Source: Novipirellula caenicola
Lineage (GTDB): Bacteria > Planctomycetota > Planctomycetia > Pirellulales > Pirellulaceae
Length of the DNA stretch: 64,000 bases
Direction of reading: 5' to 3'
Assembly (NCBI RefSeq): GCF_039545035.1
Contig: NZ_BAABRO010000016.1
Coordinates: 62,001-126,000 of the forward strand
Below the pieces are notes generated by a model. That model made no database searches. It had not been told where the DNA came from and saw only the letters and a list, made by a program, of their open reading frames with translations. Below, piece after piece: positions 1 through 9,074 of the stretch (within the stretch, counting starts at the first letter, position 1; every line of letters starts with the position of its first letter). Made by a program: the position numbers and the translations under genes.

Positions 1-866
1 GGATCAAGCCACACACACGTCTGGTCGGCCGCTACGAAAGCGGGCTGGCCAAGATGTTGATGATCGGGTTGGGAAAACACCAAGGCGCAATCGTTTATCA
101 CCAAGCGATGGCGGATGCTGATTACTGTTTAGACGCGATGGCGGCAGAGATTGTGCCGATGATCCAGGCCGCCGCGCCGATCTCGCTCGGGCTCGCGATC
201 ATCGAAGATGCGTTTGACCAAGTCTCGCATGTCGAAGCGGTCGAACCAGCCGAATTCCTGTTGGCCGAACCACGATTGTTGACGATGGCACGCCAGCGGA
301 TGCCGCGTTTGCCGTTTGACCATATCGATCTTTTGATTGTCGATCGAATGGGCAAAGAGATCAGCGGCACCGGAATGGATACCAACGTGGTGGGCCGTAA
401 ATGGAACGACAAGATCGCCGCGGCGGACGAGTTTCCGAAAGTCAAACAGATCTACGTGCGTGATCTCACCGACCAATCCGCTGGCAATGCCGCCGGGATC
501 GGAGTGGCCGAATTTTGTCATCGCCGCGTGGTGGAAAAGATCGATTACGAAAAGACTCGCGTCAATTGTTTGACCAGCATGCACGCGACGGCCGGTGCCG
601 TGCCGATCCATTTTGACTGCGATCGCGAAGCGTTAGTCGCAGCGATGGGACAAGTTGGCAAGCGGACACGCCAGCAGCTGCGTTGGGTCTGGATCCAAGA
701 CACGCTCCATCTGAGCGAGCTGGTCTGCAGCGAAGCCTACTGGGACGAAGTGGCTCGCGGCGAGGACCGCAGCGGCGCGGCGCTCGAAACCCTTGGCGAA
801 CTTGGGCCATTGAGGTTCGATGACGAGGGAAACCTTCGGTCGATATCGGAATTTCTAATCGAGTAA
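1..866 (+). CDS. LarA-like / DUF2088 family protein, C-terminal part
   Basis: The frame is open from base 3, so the gene begins upstream and about 287 C-terminal residues are visible. The first residues carry a KPHT motif, followed by ESGLAKML and IGLGKHQGA, an arrangement typical of DUF2088 proteins related to the nickel-pincer lactate racemase LarA. From family knowledge, such proteins isomerise or epimerise 2-hydroxy acids, but most subgroups have no known substrate, and the cofactor-binding N-terminal part is outside the window. The central part contains GKEISGTGMDTNVVGR. No larB, larC or larE homologue lies in the window. The neighbour downstream is an unrelated SUKH-like gene on the same strand. 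The family is fairly sure; the reaction is unknown. Confidence 0.7.
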   Translation, partial: IKPHTRLVGRYESGLAKMLMIGLGKHQGAIVYHQAMADADYCLDAMAAEIVPMIQAAAPISLGLAIIEDAFDQVSHVEAVEPAEFLLAEPRLLTMARQRMPRLPFDHIDLLIVDRMGKEISGTGMDTNVVGRKWNDKIAAADEFPKVKQIYVRDLTDQSAGNAAGIGVAEFCHRRVVEKIDYEKTRVNCLTSMHATAGAVPIHFDCDREALVAAMGQVGKRTRQQLRWVWIQDTLHLSELVCSEAYWDEVARGEDRSGAALETLGELGPLRFDDEGNLRSISEFLIE

Positions 867-982
867 ACTGCCCCGCTTCTAATGGAAAACGTTCCCCCCC
901 CCTTTAGCGTGGCTATGCTAACCTGGAACGGCCGCACGCTCCTCTTGTGGACGAGATGGCAAATTCGCTAGGCTAAACGGCC

Positions 983-2383
983 TTGTCTACCCCAAATCAC
1001 GGCGGCGTTTGCAAGCGATCCTGCGATTTTTCCCCGTTCGATTCATTTTACAGCGTCCTCCTGAACTTTCGGTCCCCATTGTCTGACGTCGTTTCACAGC
1101 CGACCCCGTGGTCTGAACGGATTTCCGAGCGATATCAGTGCGTTTTGGCACCTGATTTGGCTGATTGGCTGGACCGTGAGATCTGGAAACGCAAAGGCAC
1201 GGGCGAATTCCGCGTGCCGATCGCCGCCGATGGGTTGCTCTCGGATGCTCCGGATGAAATTTGGCCCGGGCTGATGCCCTGTGACCTGTTGCCGATACTG
1301 GGGGATTCCGACGGTAATTGGGTCTGTGTTCGCGCCGATGCAAACAATCAGCTGGCTGAGATGGTCCAGTGGTTTCATGGCGGAGGCGATTGGATGCCTT
1401 GGGGCAAACGATTGGCGGACGCGATTGTTTTCGAGGCCGTGGTCGAGCGACTGCCAGGCCCCCGACGACGATTGGCGATTCCTGCGGAAAATCCCAAGCA
1501 AGATTTTGATCCGCTCAATGACCCCTTCGTGCACTGGGCGTTCGAACATCAACACAAGGCGATCCGCGAGCTGTTGGCCGAGCAGATCGGAGCTCAAGAG
1601 TCCGCCGATATTCTGCTTCGTGAAGACGTCGCCTGCGAAGCCGTGCGATGCGAATTGGTCCAAGATGCAATGCATCAACCTTGGGCCAGTCGACTCAACA
1701 GCAAACTGGCCAACCAACTCGGGTTGTCATGGAACGATTGCGTCTCGTGGATGTTCGATGGATCGCGGATGCCCGAGGACGCATGGAGTTTGCTCAAAGA
1801 AAAACTAAAGCTAGGTGACCATGATCGCGGTCAGCAAGATTGGCAGGCGGTCGAATCGCATTGCCGCGCCGTGATCGATCATACCTCTGATTCGGCTCGC
1901 CAGATCGCTTGGGCATGGGATTTACTCGGCTACGCGATCGAACGCCGAGGGGATGTGGCCGCAGCGATTGCAACGTATGAACAAGGCGCGATGGCATCGA
2001 GTTTTACCGATCAAGCCGTTCGCATGAACAGCCATTGGATGCAGCAAGACGCGGCCAAATTTTCGGTTGCCCGACTGCAAAAACTTGATCCGAATCGAGT
2101 CGCCGATTCAAAATATTTCTCTAGCTTGCTAGCCACAGACACTCAGTCGTGTCGCCACCAAGTTGTCGAGTACTGGATGGATCAAGCCAACCAGGCAACG
2201 TGCGAAGTCCAGCGACACGACCGTTTGATGAAAGCCGGTTGGGATGTCGGTGTCGACTCGTTCGCACGTTACTCGGTGCTGTTGGATCGCGTGGCCGAAG
2301 CCGCCGAAGGTTCCGGGCAACATGCACGAGCGACGTTAGCTAAAACGCATCGCCGCTGTTTGCGTAATCGCTACGGCGTCTAG
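983..2383 (+). CDS. SUKH-like (SMI1/KNR4-type) hypothetical protein
   Basis: This is a soluble protein of up to 466 residues without a signal peptide or membrane segment. Residues about 55-155 read like a SUKH fold: an N-terminal helix (LAPDLADWLD), a proline-acidic loop, GLMPCDLLPILGDSDGNWVCVR and then WFHGGGDWMPWG. SUKH proteins often act as immunity proteins or regulatory scaffolds, but no toxin gene is adjacent. The second half is helical and includes a TPR-like stretch (WAWDLLGYAIERRGD), suggesting a protein-binding role. The longest frame starts with TTG; a second TTG at 1079 would remove an unconserved leader and is as plausible. Function is inferred from the fold only. Confidence 0.55.
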   Translation: MSTPNHGGVCKRSCDFSPFDSFYSVLLNFRSPLSDVVSQPTPWSERISERYQCVLAPDLADWLDREIWKRKGTGEFRVPIAADGLLSDAPDEIWPGLMPCDLLPILGDSDGNWVCVRADANNQLAEMVQWFHGGGDWMPWGKRLADAIVFEAVVERLPGPRRRLAIPAENPKQDFDPLNDPFVHWAFEHQHKAIRELLAEQIGAQESADILLREDVACEAVRCELVQDAMHQPWASRLNSKLANQLGLSWNDCVSWMFDGSRMPEDAWSLLKEKLKLGDHDRGQQDWQAVESHCRAVIDHTSDSARQIAWAWDLLGYAIERRGDVAAAIATYEQGAMASSFTDQAVRMNSHWMQQDAAKFSVARLQKLDPNRVADSKYFSSLLATDTQSCRHQVVEYWMDQANQATCEVQRHDRLMKAGWDVGVDSFARYSVLLDRVAEAAEGSGQHARATLAKTHRRCLRNRYGV

Positions 2384-2401
2384 CCAAATCTTGAGTCAAC
2401 A

Positions 2402-2778
2402 TCCAGCGGGTCGATTTCAACAAGAATCGTTCTCGATGACAGACTCGAAGTCCGGTTCCACAGAGCACCCCCACCAGGCGGATACGGGGCGTCGATTTTG
2501 ATGACTCCATCGGCATAATCGTTACCGTTTGACGCTCGACCTGCACATTCCTAATCAAACAACACGAACAACTAGAAGTATCAGCACGATCCGGTCGATT
2601 GTTCATGAAGCCGGCATGGGTCAACCAAGTGGACGACCCGATGCTAGAAATGTTGAGTGGGTAACAATCGTCTCGGCTTATGTGGGTTTGCTGGGACGAG
2701 AGTGCATCTTCTCTCGCGGGTTTAAGTGATAAGCGGCTGTGAAACACTTTCGAGTGTCTCACAGCCGTTTTTTTTTTT
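2402..2778 (+). ncRNA. Candidate structured RNA ending in an intrinsic terminator
   Basis: This gene-free stretch ends in a strong intrinsic terminator without a convincing reading frame in front of it. It contains long-range pairings in the order expected for the RNase P core: 2402-2407 with 2690-2695 (P1-like), 2412-2416 with 2666-2670 (P2-like), a small hairpin 2426-2437 (P3-like), and AAG-u-CCGG at 2448-2455 with TCGGCTT at 2673-2679, a P4-like helix with a bulged U. The sequence after the P4-like strand, CCACAGAGCA, also resembles RNase P. However, the canonical GAGGAAAGTCC, GGTAAGAG and ACAGAACCCGG elements are absent or altered, and short helices arise easily by chance. A small RNA of other type, or only an untranslated tail, remains possible. 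Confidence 0.28.
2734..2778 (+). terminator. Rho-independent terminator
   Basis: A 15-bp stem (CGGCTGTGAAACACT against AGTGTCTCACAGCCG, one mismatch) is closed by a TTCG tetraloop and followed directly by eleven T residues. The T-run is on the + strand, so it ends + strand transcription from the preceding 350-bp gene-free region or from the SUKH-like gene. Confidence 0.88.
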
Positions 2779-3092
2779 GGCGTGATGGGAATTTGGTTCA
2801 GTGGGCCAATCTCGCCCAGTCCAATCCTTCGGACTCGGGGCGCCGCCAACGCACCATGAACGCGTTGTCTCGCCGGGCGACCGCCGGTCTGGGAAGAAAG
2901 TGCGTCCCAAATTGGATTAGAAGGTGGGAAACCCGAACTTTGCGGCCTATGATAAGTATGATTACCGAAGATGGGCTTGCCGTGATCCCCCACTCGATTC
3001 CTCCCACCCTGGCATGCTCGCTTCAGTGTTAGTGGATTCAAATCCCCTCTGTTCTGCCCCTCTCGCCGTATCTAGAGCAAACCGTCATTTCG

Positions 3093-4394
3093 ATGCCGAC
3101 ATTTCAATACCTTAATTGCTGCGATCGCCTTCCCAATCCGTTGCTCGCGATTTCGCTGACCTTGCTGACCAGTTTTCTGATCACAAGTGATCGTGTTTTG
3201 CTAGCACAAGGCGGTCCTGCGAGCGTGGTGGTCACGGCGGTCGTGGAAAAGGACATTTCGTCGGAACAGTCATTTGTCGCCAACGTCAAACCGTGGCGTC
3301 AAAGTACGATTGGCAGTGCCGTCGATGGCCGTGTTTTAGAGTTCTTGGTCGACGCGGGGCAAGCGGTCACCGAGGGCCAACCGCTTGCACAATTGAGAAC
3401 GAAGACGATTGAGATCGAAATCGCAGGTGCCGAAGCCGAATTGGCTCTACAGCAAGCAGAGCTCGAAGAGTTAAAGAACGGTTCGCGTCCGGATGAGATC
3501 AAACTAGCCGAAGCGTTACGAGACGAGGCCAAAGCCAAACTCGAATACGCTCAAGCCAAACTAGCCCGCGCCAAGCGGTTGTACACCGATACGGCGGGGA
3601 TCTCGGTCGATGAATTCGAGAGCGACCAAGCGGCAGCCTTGGTAGCCGCCGCGACATTGGCGCAAGCCGAAAGCTCGTATCGGTTGGTGGTCGAGGGGCC
3701 TCGCAAGGAACGGATTGCGCAAGCAGCAGCACGAGTGGACAGGCAAACCCAGACGCTCGAAGGGCTGCGGGATCGCCATGCCAAGTACACGTTGAAGTCA
3801 CCCTTTGACGGCTTTGTCGCGAGCGAGTTGACGGAAACCGGCGCTTGGGTACGCCAAGGCGATCCGGTCGCCACCATAATCGAAATTGATCCAATTGAAA
3901 TCGAAGTCTACGTGCCTGAGAGCGGCATTCGCTTCGTGCGTCCCGGCGATGAGGTGGTCGTTTTGGTCGAAGCGGTTCCAGGCCAAACGTTTGCCGGGGT
4001 GATCGATCAAATCGTGCCATCAGCCGACCCTCAAGCTCGCACGTTTCCAGTGCGGGTGCGAGTGGAGAACGCGGCCGTCGAAGGGCGTCACCCTCTGCTG
4101 CCTGGCATGTTGGCGCGAGTCAAATTGCCGTCGAGTGAAAAACAGACGCGTTTGATGGTTCCCAAAGATGCCATCCAGCTAGGCGGGGCGGCTCCGACGC
4201 TGTACCGCGTCGTCGATGGCAAGGCGATGGTCGTGCCGGTGGTGATGGGGCCGTCGCAAGGCAGCTGGGTTGCGGTCACGCCCGCAGTATCGGATCAACT
4301 CAGTCCGAATGACTTGGTCGTCACTCGCGGCAACGAACGACTTCGCCCGGGGCAAGACGTCAAGATTACGGAGCAACAAAAGACAACCCCTTAA
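3093..4394 (+). CDS. RND efflux periplasmic adaptor (membrane fusion protein)
   Basis: This adaptor would link an inner-membrane RND pump to an outer-membrane channel. The N-terminus has a hydrophobic export signal (residues about 15-35, LLAISLTLLTSFLI). A split biotinyl-lipoyl domain follows (VDGRVLEFLVDAGQAVTEGQPLAQL), then a long alpha-hairpin coiled coil (about 105-225), the second lipoyl half (KSPFDGFVASELTETGAWVRQGDPV), a beta-barrel with the typical PGMLARV strand, and a membrane-proximal domain. Length (433 aa) suits the HlyD_D23/AcrA class. The permease gene lies 192 bp downstream on the same strand, so the two probably form one transport unit; no outer-membrane factor gene is present. 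The terminator upstream separates it from earlier transcripts. Confidence 0.92.
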   Translation: MPTFQYLNCCDRLPNPLLAISLTLLTSFLITSDRVLLAQGGPASVVVTAVVEKDISSEQSFVANVKPWRQSTIGSAVDGRVLEFLVDAGQAVTEGQPLAQLRTKTIEIEIAGAEAELALQQAELEELKNGSRPDEIKLAEALRDEAKAKLEYAQAKLARAKRLYTDTAGISVDEFESDQAAALVAAATLAQAESSYRLVVEGPRKERIAQAAARVDRQTQTLEGLRDRHAKYTLKSPFDGFVASELTETGAWVRQGDPVATIIEIDPIEIEVYVPESGIRFVRPGDEVVVLVEAVPGQTFAGVIDQIVPSADPQARTFPVRVRVENAAVEGRHPLLPGMLARVKLPSSEKQTRLMVPKDAIQLGGAAPTLYRVVDGKAMVVPVVMGPSQGSWVAVTPAVSDQLSPNDLVVTRGNERLRPGQDVKITEQQKTTP

Positions 4395-4586
4395 CGATTG
4401 ATCTTCGCGGTTCGTTTTGGGCGAGCGGAAGCCAACCGTCGGAATTCGACGTCGCTGCCGTCGCTAGATGGCGGCGATCCACGCTCTGGCGAGCGTCGCT
4501 ACCACCCTGATCGGCCGTTCATCCGCCGCGATTCTTAGCGTTTCATCACCATTCATTTCATCGCTACTGCAAACTGATCCGAACAC

Positions 4587-7500
4587 ATGCATCCCATCGA
4601 ATCCTGTGTCCGCAATCCTGTGAAAGTCGCCGTCGGTGCGCTGCTGCTGATTCTGTTTGGCGTGATCGCATTGATCGGGATGCCGATGCAGTTGACTCCC
4701 GAAGTGCAAACGCCAACGTTGACGATTGAAACGCGTTGGCCGGGAGCCAGTCCACAAGAAATCGAACGCGAAATCATTCAAGAGCAGGAAGAACAGCTCA
4801 AGAGCGTCGAAGGGGTCACCAAGATGACCAGCGAATCGATGGACTCGATGGGCCGCATCACGCTAGAGTTCTTTGTCGGCACGAACATGGAAGAGGCGTT
4901 GTTGAAGGTCAACAGCCGGTTGCAACAGGTTCCGGAGTATCCCGAGGAAGCGGACCAACCGGTGATCTCGACGAGCAATTCGTCAGACCGTCCGATCGCG
5001 TGGTTCATTCTGAGTGCATTGCAACCGACACGCCAAGAGATTCAAGCCTTTGCCGACCAGCATCCCGAGCTTCGTGAACCGCTTGCCACCGTGCTTCGCA
5101 CCGACAACCCGGGGCTGCGATTGATGCGGCTGCGCAATCTTGCCAAGGATCACCCGGGCATCGCTCCGCTATTGCCGCCCGATTTGAATGTGCCCGAAAT
5201 GCGGCGGTTCGCCGAGGACTATATCGAAGCACGACTCGAACGCGTCAACGGTGTCTCCAATGCCAACGTGCTGGGCGGATTGACCGACGAGATGCAAGTC
5301 ATCATCGATCCTCAGAAATTGGCCGCCCGCAGCCTGACGATTGACGACGTCCGCCGCGTGCTTCGCAACCAAAACCAAGACACCTCGGGCGGCGATTACT
5401 GGGAAGGCAAACGACGCTATGTCGTTCGCACGCTGAATCAATTTCGCAGTGCCGATCAAGTCAAATCGCAAGTGCTGGCGATTCGCGATGGGGCGCCTGT
5501 GTTTGTCAGCGATGTGGCCGAAGTCAAACTGGGGTTCAAAAAGCCTGACGGTTTGGTACGCCGTTTCGGCGAATCATCGATTGCAATCAATGCGCTGCGG
5601 GAAACCGGTGCGAATGTGTTGGACGTGATGGATGGATTGAAACACAGCGTCGATGATCTGAATAACGACTTGCTGCGTGACCGCAAACTGCAACTGTTGC
5701 AGGTCTATGATGAAACCGAATACATCGATGCGTCGGTCGGGTTGGTCAACCAAAACATCGTGGTCGGCGGAACGTTGACGATGTTGGTGTTGATGTTGTT
5801 TCTGCATTTGAATGTGCGAACGTTGATCTTTGTGCCGTTGATTGTCGCTAGCACCGTCGCATCGATGTTATTGAGTCCTTGGTACGGCTTGATCACGTTG
5901 GCGCTGATCGTCATTGCGGGGTTCTGGTTCGCCCGAGGTGCTTTGGTCGTCGGGATGGCGATCCCGATTAGTGTGATCGGCACCTTCTTGCTTTTGAATT
6001 TGTGGGGGCGGTCGTTGAACGTGATCAGTTTGGCAGGGATGGCGTTTGCGGTTGGCATGTTGGTCGACAACGCGGTGGTGGTGCTGGAAAATATCTATCG
6101 TCATTACCAAGACGGACGGTCACCGTATGACGCGGCGTATCGCGGAACCAAAGAGGTATGGGGAGCGGTGTTGGCGTCGACGTTGACCACGTTGGCCGTG
6201 TTTCTGCCGGTCTTGTTCGTCGAAGAAGAAGCGGGGCAACTGTTTCGCGACATCGCGCTGGCGATCAGTGCGGCAGTCGGCTTGTCGTTGATCGTCAGCA
6301 TCACGTTGATCCCGACGGTCACAGCTCGACTGCTGACCGAAAGGCCTGAACGCTCGAAAGCCACTTCACAGCCCAAGCCAACGCCGCACTCGCTGCAACG
6401 TGTGTCCGATCGGATCGTACAACCGATTCTGTGGCTCAGTTCGTTGTTTGTATCGATGGTGGTCGGCACGAACCGGATGATTCAACAGAGTTTGCTGCGG
6501 CGATTGGCGTTGGTCACGGTGCTGTTGGCTGCCACCGCGGCGTTGAGTTACGCGTTGTGGCCAAAGGTCGAGTATCTGCCAACAGGCAATCGCAATTTGG
6601 TGTTTGGCATCATTTTACCGCCGCCAGGATACAACCTGGATGAACTGTCGAGTCTTGGTGAAACGGTCGAAGAGCATTTGAAACCCTACTGGGACATCGA
6701 CCCGGATGACCCGGCGACCAAGAATCTCGAATACCCGGCGATCTTTGACTTTTTCTATGTTGCTCGCGGACGGCAAGTCTTCTTGGGCGTGCGTTCGGTC
6801 GATCCGCAGCGCAGCGGTGAACTGATTCCGTTGATCCAAAGTGTGCGTTCCAAATTGCCTGGCGCGTTTGTGATCGCCAAACAATCGAGTTTATTTGAAC
6901 AAGGATTGACCGCAGGCCGCACGATCGATGTCGAAATCACTGGCCCCGAACTCGAGAAATTGGTCGGGATCGGGGGCCAAGTCCTCGGTCAAGTGATGGG
7001 AGCGATGGGCGAACCGGTGATCCCCAACGCGCAAGCTCGACCGGTGCCTAGTTTGGACCTTAGCAATCCCGAAACCCACGTGATCCCCTATCTGTTTCAA
7101 ACCGAGCAAATGGGGGTCGATGCGTCTAGCCTGGGTTATGCCGTGAACGCGTTAGTCGATGGTGCGTTTGCCAGTGATTATTACATCGGTGGCGACAAGA
7201 TCGATCTGACAATTGTGGGCAGCCCTGATCAGGCGGGGTCGATTCAGGATCTCGAGTCATTGCCGATCGCGACACCAAGTGGTCATTTGGTTCCACTGAA
7301 TTCATTGGCTCGGATTGAATCGTCAAGCGGACCGGAACAGATCAATCATCGCGAGCGACAGCGGGCGATCACGATCGAAGTGTCTCCGCCGCCCGAGATG
7401 GCACTGGAGGATGCGTTGCAGCGGATTGAAACGCAAATCGTCGATCCGATCCGAGCATCGGGGCAACTCGATGGCGGTTACCAAATCACATTGTCGGGGA

Positions 7501-8165
7501 CCGCCGACAAATTGCGTGATACCTGGTTGGCGCTGCGCTGGAACGTGCTGCTGGCCTTGCTGATCACGTACCTGTTGATGGCCGCGTTATTTGAAAGTTG
7601 GGTTTACCCATTTGTGATCATCATGAGTGTTCCGCTGGGCGCGGTCGGCGGGATTTTGGGCCTGCGGCTGTTGAGTGTTTACTTGACTTGGCGGGGGCTG
7701 CCGCCGCAAGCACTCGATGTGTTGACGATGTTGGGGTTTGTGATCCTGATCGGGACAGTGGTCAACAATGCGATTTTGATCGTGCATCAGTCGCTTAATT
7801 TGATGCGAGAAGACGGTTTCAAGTCGCGCGACGCGATTTTGGAAAGCGTTCGCACTCGGGTGCGTCCGATTTTGATGACCACCGCAACGACGGTGCTCGG
7901 GTTGTGTCCGTTGGTATTGTTCCCTGGTTCCGGCAGTGAGCTTTATCGAGGTTTGGGCAGCGTGTTGTTGGGCGGGCTGCTCGTGTCGACGATCTTTACG
8001 TTGGTGTTCGTGCCGACGTTGTTCCGAATCTTCATGGACATCAAAGAATCGTTTGGCCGCGGAGAGAAACCGAGTCATCCAGATGAGTCGTTGAGTGTCG
8101 ACGACGATTCGCAAGAAACGCCGGCTGAGGCTCCGGCGCACACCGCCGCCCACGTGATGAGTTAA
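4587..8165 (+). CDS. RND efflux transporter permease subunit with insertions
   Basis: This is an AcrB/MdtB-type proton-driven exporter of the inner membrane, 1192 residues against the usual 1020-1060. Family motifs are clear: NPVKVAVGALLLILFG at TM1, TRWPGASPQEIE in the porter domain, SLAGMAFAVGMLVDNAVVVLENI in TM4 with the proton-relay aspartates, and GTVVNNAILIVHQ in TM10. Two insertions are unusual. One is an extra ~60 residues in the first porter subdomain (about 150-210, PTRQEIQAFADQHPEL onwards). The other is ~40 hydrophobic residues (about 412-451) between the TM2 region and the PISVIGTF segment, probably two additional membrane spans. The adaptor precedes it. Substrate cannot be predicted. 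Confidence 0.94.
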   Translation: MHPIESCVRNPVKVAVGALLLILFGVIALIGMPMQLTPEVQTPTLTIETRWPGASPQEIEREIIQEQEEQLKSVEGVTKMTSESMDSMGRITLEFFVGTNMEEALLKVNSRLQQVPEYPEEADQPVISTSNSSDRPIAWFILSALQPTRQEIQAFADQHPELREPLATVLRTDNPGLRLMRLRNLAKDHPGIAPLLPPDLNVPEMRRFAEDYIEARLERVNGVSNANVLGGLTDEMQVIIDPQKLAARSLTIDDVRRVLRNQNQDTSGGDYWEGKRRYVVRTLNQFRSADQVKSQVLAIRDGAPVFVSDVAEVKLGFKKPDGLVRRFGESSIAINALRETGANVLDVMDGLKHSVDDLNNDLLRDRKLQLLQVYDETEYIDASVGLVNQNIVVGGTLTMLVLMLFLHLNVRTLIFVPLIVASTVASMLLSPWYGLITLALIVIAGFWFARGALVVGMAIPISVIGTFLLLNLWGRSLNVISLAGMAFAVGMLVDNAVVVLENIYRHYQDGRSPYDAAYRGTKEVWGAVLASTLTTLAVFLPVLFVEEEAGQLFRDIALAISAAVGLSLIVSITLIPTVTARLLTERPERSKATSQPKPTPHSLQRVSDRIVQPILWLSSLFVSMVVGTNRMIQQSLLRRLALVTVLLAATAALSYALWPKVEYLPTGNRNLVFGIILPPPGYNLDELSSLGETVEEHLKPYWDIDPDDPATKNLEYPAIFDFFYVARGRQVFLGVRSVDPQRSGELIPLIQSVRSKLPGAFVIAKQSSLFEQGLTAGRTIDVEITGPELEKLVGIGGQVLGQVMGAMGEPVIPNAQARPVPSLDLSNPETHVIPYLFQTEQMGVDASSLGYAVNALVDGAFASDYYIGGDKIDLTIVGSPDQAGSIQDLESLPIATPSGHLVPLNSLARIESSSGPEQINHRERQRAITIEVSPPPEMALEDALQRIETQIVDPIRASGQLDGGYQITLSGTADKLRDTWLALRWNVLLALLITYLLMAALFESWVYPFVIIMSVPLGAVGGILGLRLLSVYLTWRGLPPQALDVLTMLGFVILIGTVVNNAILIVHQSLNLMREDGFKSRDAILESVRTRVRPILMTTATTVLGLCPLVLFPGSGSELYRGLGSVLLGGLLVSTIFTLVFVPTLFRIFMDIKESFGRGEKPSHPDESLSVDDDSQETPAEAPAHTAAHVMS

Positions 8166-8211
8166 GGGGCGTGGCTTTCATAGCGGTTTGTGTGTCGTTC
8201 GAAATGAAATC

Positions 8212-9043
8212 ACCCTCCCGTGTGCGGGAGGGTCGGACGCGGTAGCGGCCAGGGAGGGTTGGTTGCATTGTGTTTGCACAATCCACCACTAACACATCGA
8301 GGCCCCACCCAGAGCTTGCTGCCGCTCGCTTTGACCTCCCCAAAACAAGTTTCGGGGAGGTGAAAATGAAATTACCCTCCCGTGTGCGGGAGGGTCGGAC
8401 GCGGGAGCGGCCGGGGAGGGTTGGTTGCATTGTGTTTGCACGATCCACTGCTAACACATCGAGGCCCCACCCAGAGCTTGCTGCCGCTCGCTCTGACCTC
8501 CCCAAAATCGAGTTTCGGGGAGGTAAAAAAGAAATCACCCTCCCGTGTTCGGGAGGGGCGGACTCGGTAGCGGCCGGGGAGGGTTGGTTGCATTGTGTTT
8601 GCACGCTCCACCACTAACACATCGAGGCCCCCCCCAGAGCTTGCTGCCGCTCGCTCTGACCTCCCCAAAACGAGTTTCGGGGAGGTGAAAATGAATTCAC
8701 CCTCCCGTGTGCGGGAGGGTCGGACGCGGTAGCGGCCGGGGAGGGCTGGTTGCATTGTGTTTGCACGATCTATCACTAACACATCGAGGCCCCACCCAGA
8801 GCTTGCTGCCGCTCGCTCTGACCTCCCCAAAACGAGTTTCGGGGAGGTGAAAATGAAATCACCCTCCCGTGTGCGGGAGGGTCGGACGCGGTAGCGGCCG
8901 GGGAGGGCTGGTTGCGTTGTGTTTGCACGCTCCACCACTAACACATCGAGGCCCCACCCAGAGCTTGCTGCCGCTCGCTCTGACCTCCCCAAAACAAGTT
9001 TCGGGGAGGTGAAAAAAAATCACCCTCCCGCACACGGGAGGGT
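8212..9043 (+). repeat. Left array: five ~162-bp double-palindrome repeat units plus a terminal hairpin
   Basis: Unit starts (ACCCTCCCG) fall at 8212, 8374, 8537, 8699 and 8861, with a sixth, lone hairpin at 9022, so periods are 162, 163, 162, 162 and 161 bp. Each unit holds hairpin A (ACCCTCCCG, loop, CGGGAGGGT), a ~110-bp body with TTGCATTGTG, AACACATCGAGG and AGAGCTTGCTGCC, and hairpin B (ACCTCCCC, loop, GGGGAGGT). Copies differ at only a few positions. The array sits between two converging genes, the RND permease and the DUF3754 gene, reaching within about 45 bp of either end. The same unit is repeated in opposite orientation at 11145-11940. It resembles a BIME-type arrangement of REP palindromes, but the sequence family is not one I can name. 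Confidence 0.95.
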
Positions 9044-9074
9044 AAATTCCGCTTGGCCTAACAAACCAACTCCC

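Noticed and set aside
2340-3041. 233-residue open frame on the minus strand of the gene-free region
   Set aside because: Runs across the terminator hairpin, has an atypical composition and no motif.
8372-8992. Open frames running through the repeat arrays (also at 8041-8604, 11103-11618, 11542-11991), coding a 54-residue repeat
   Set aside because: They exist because the repeat period is 162 bp, a multiple of three. Periods of 160, 161 and 163 break the frame, both strands are open, and the peptide is only the translated palindromes.
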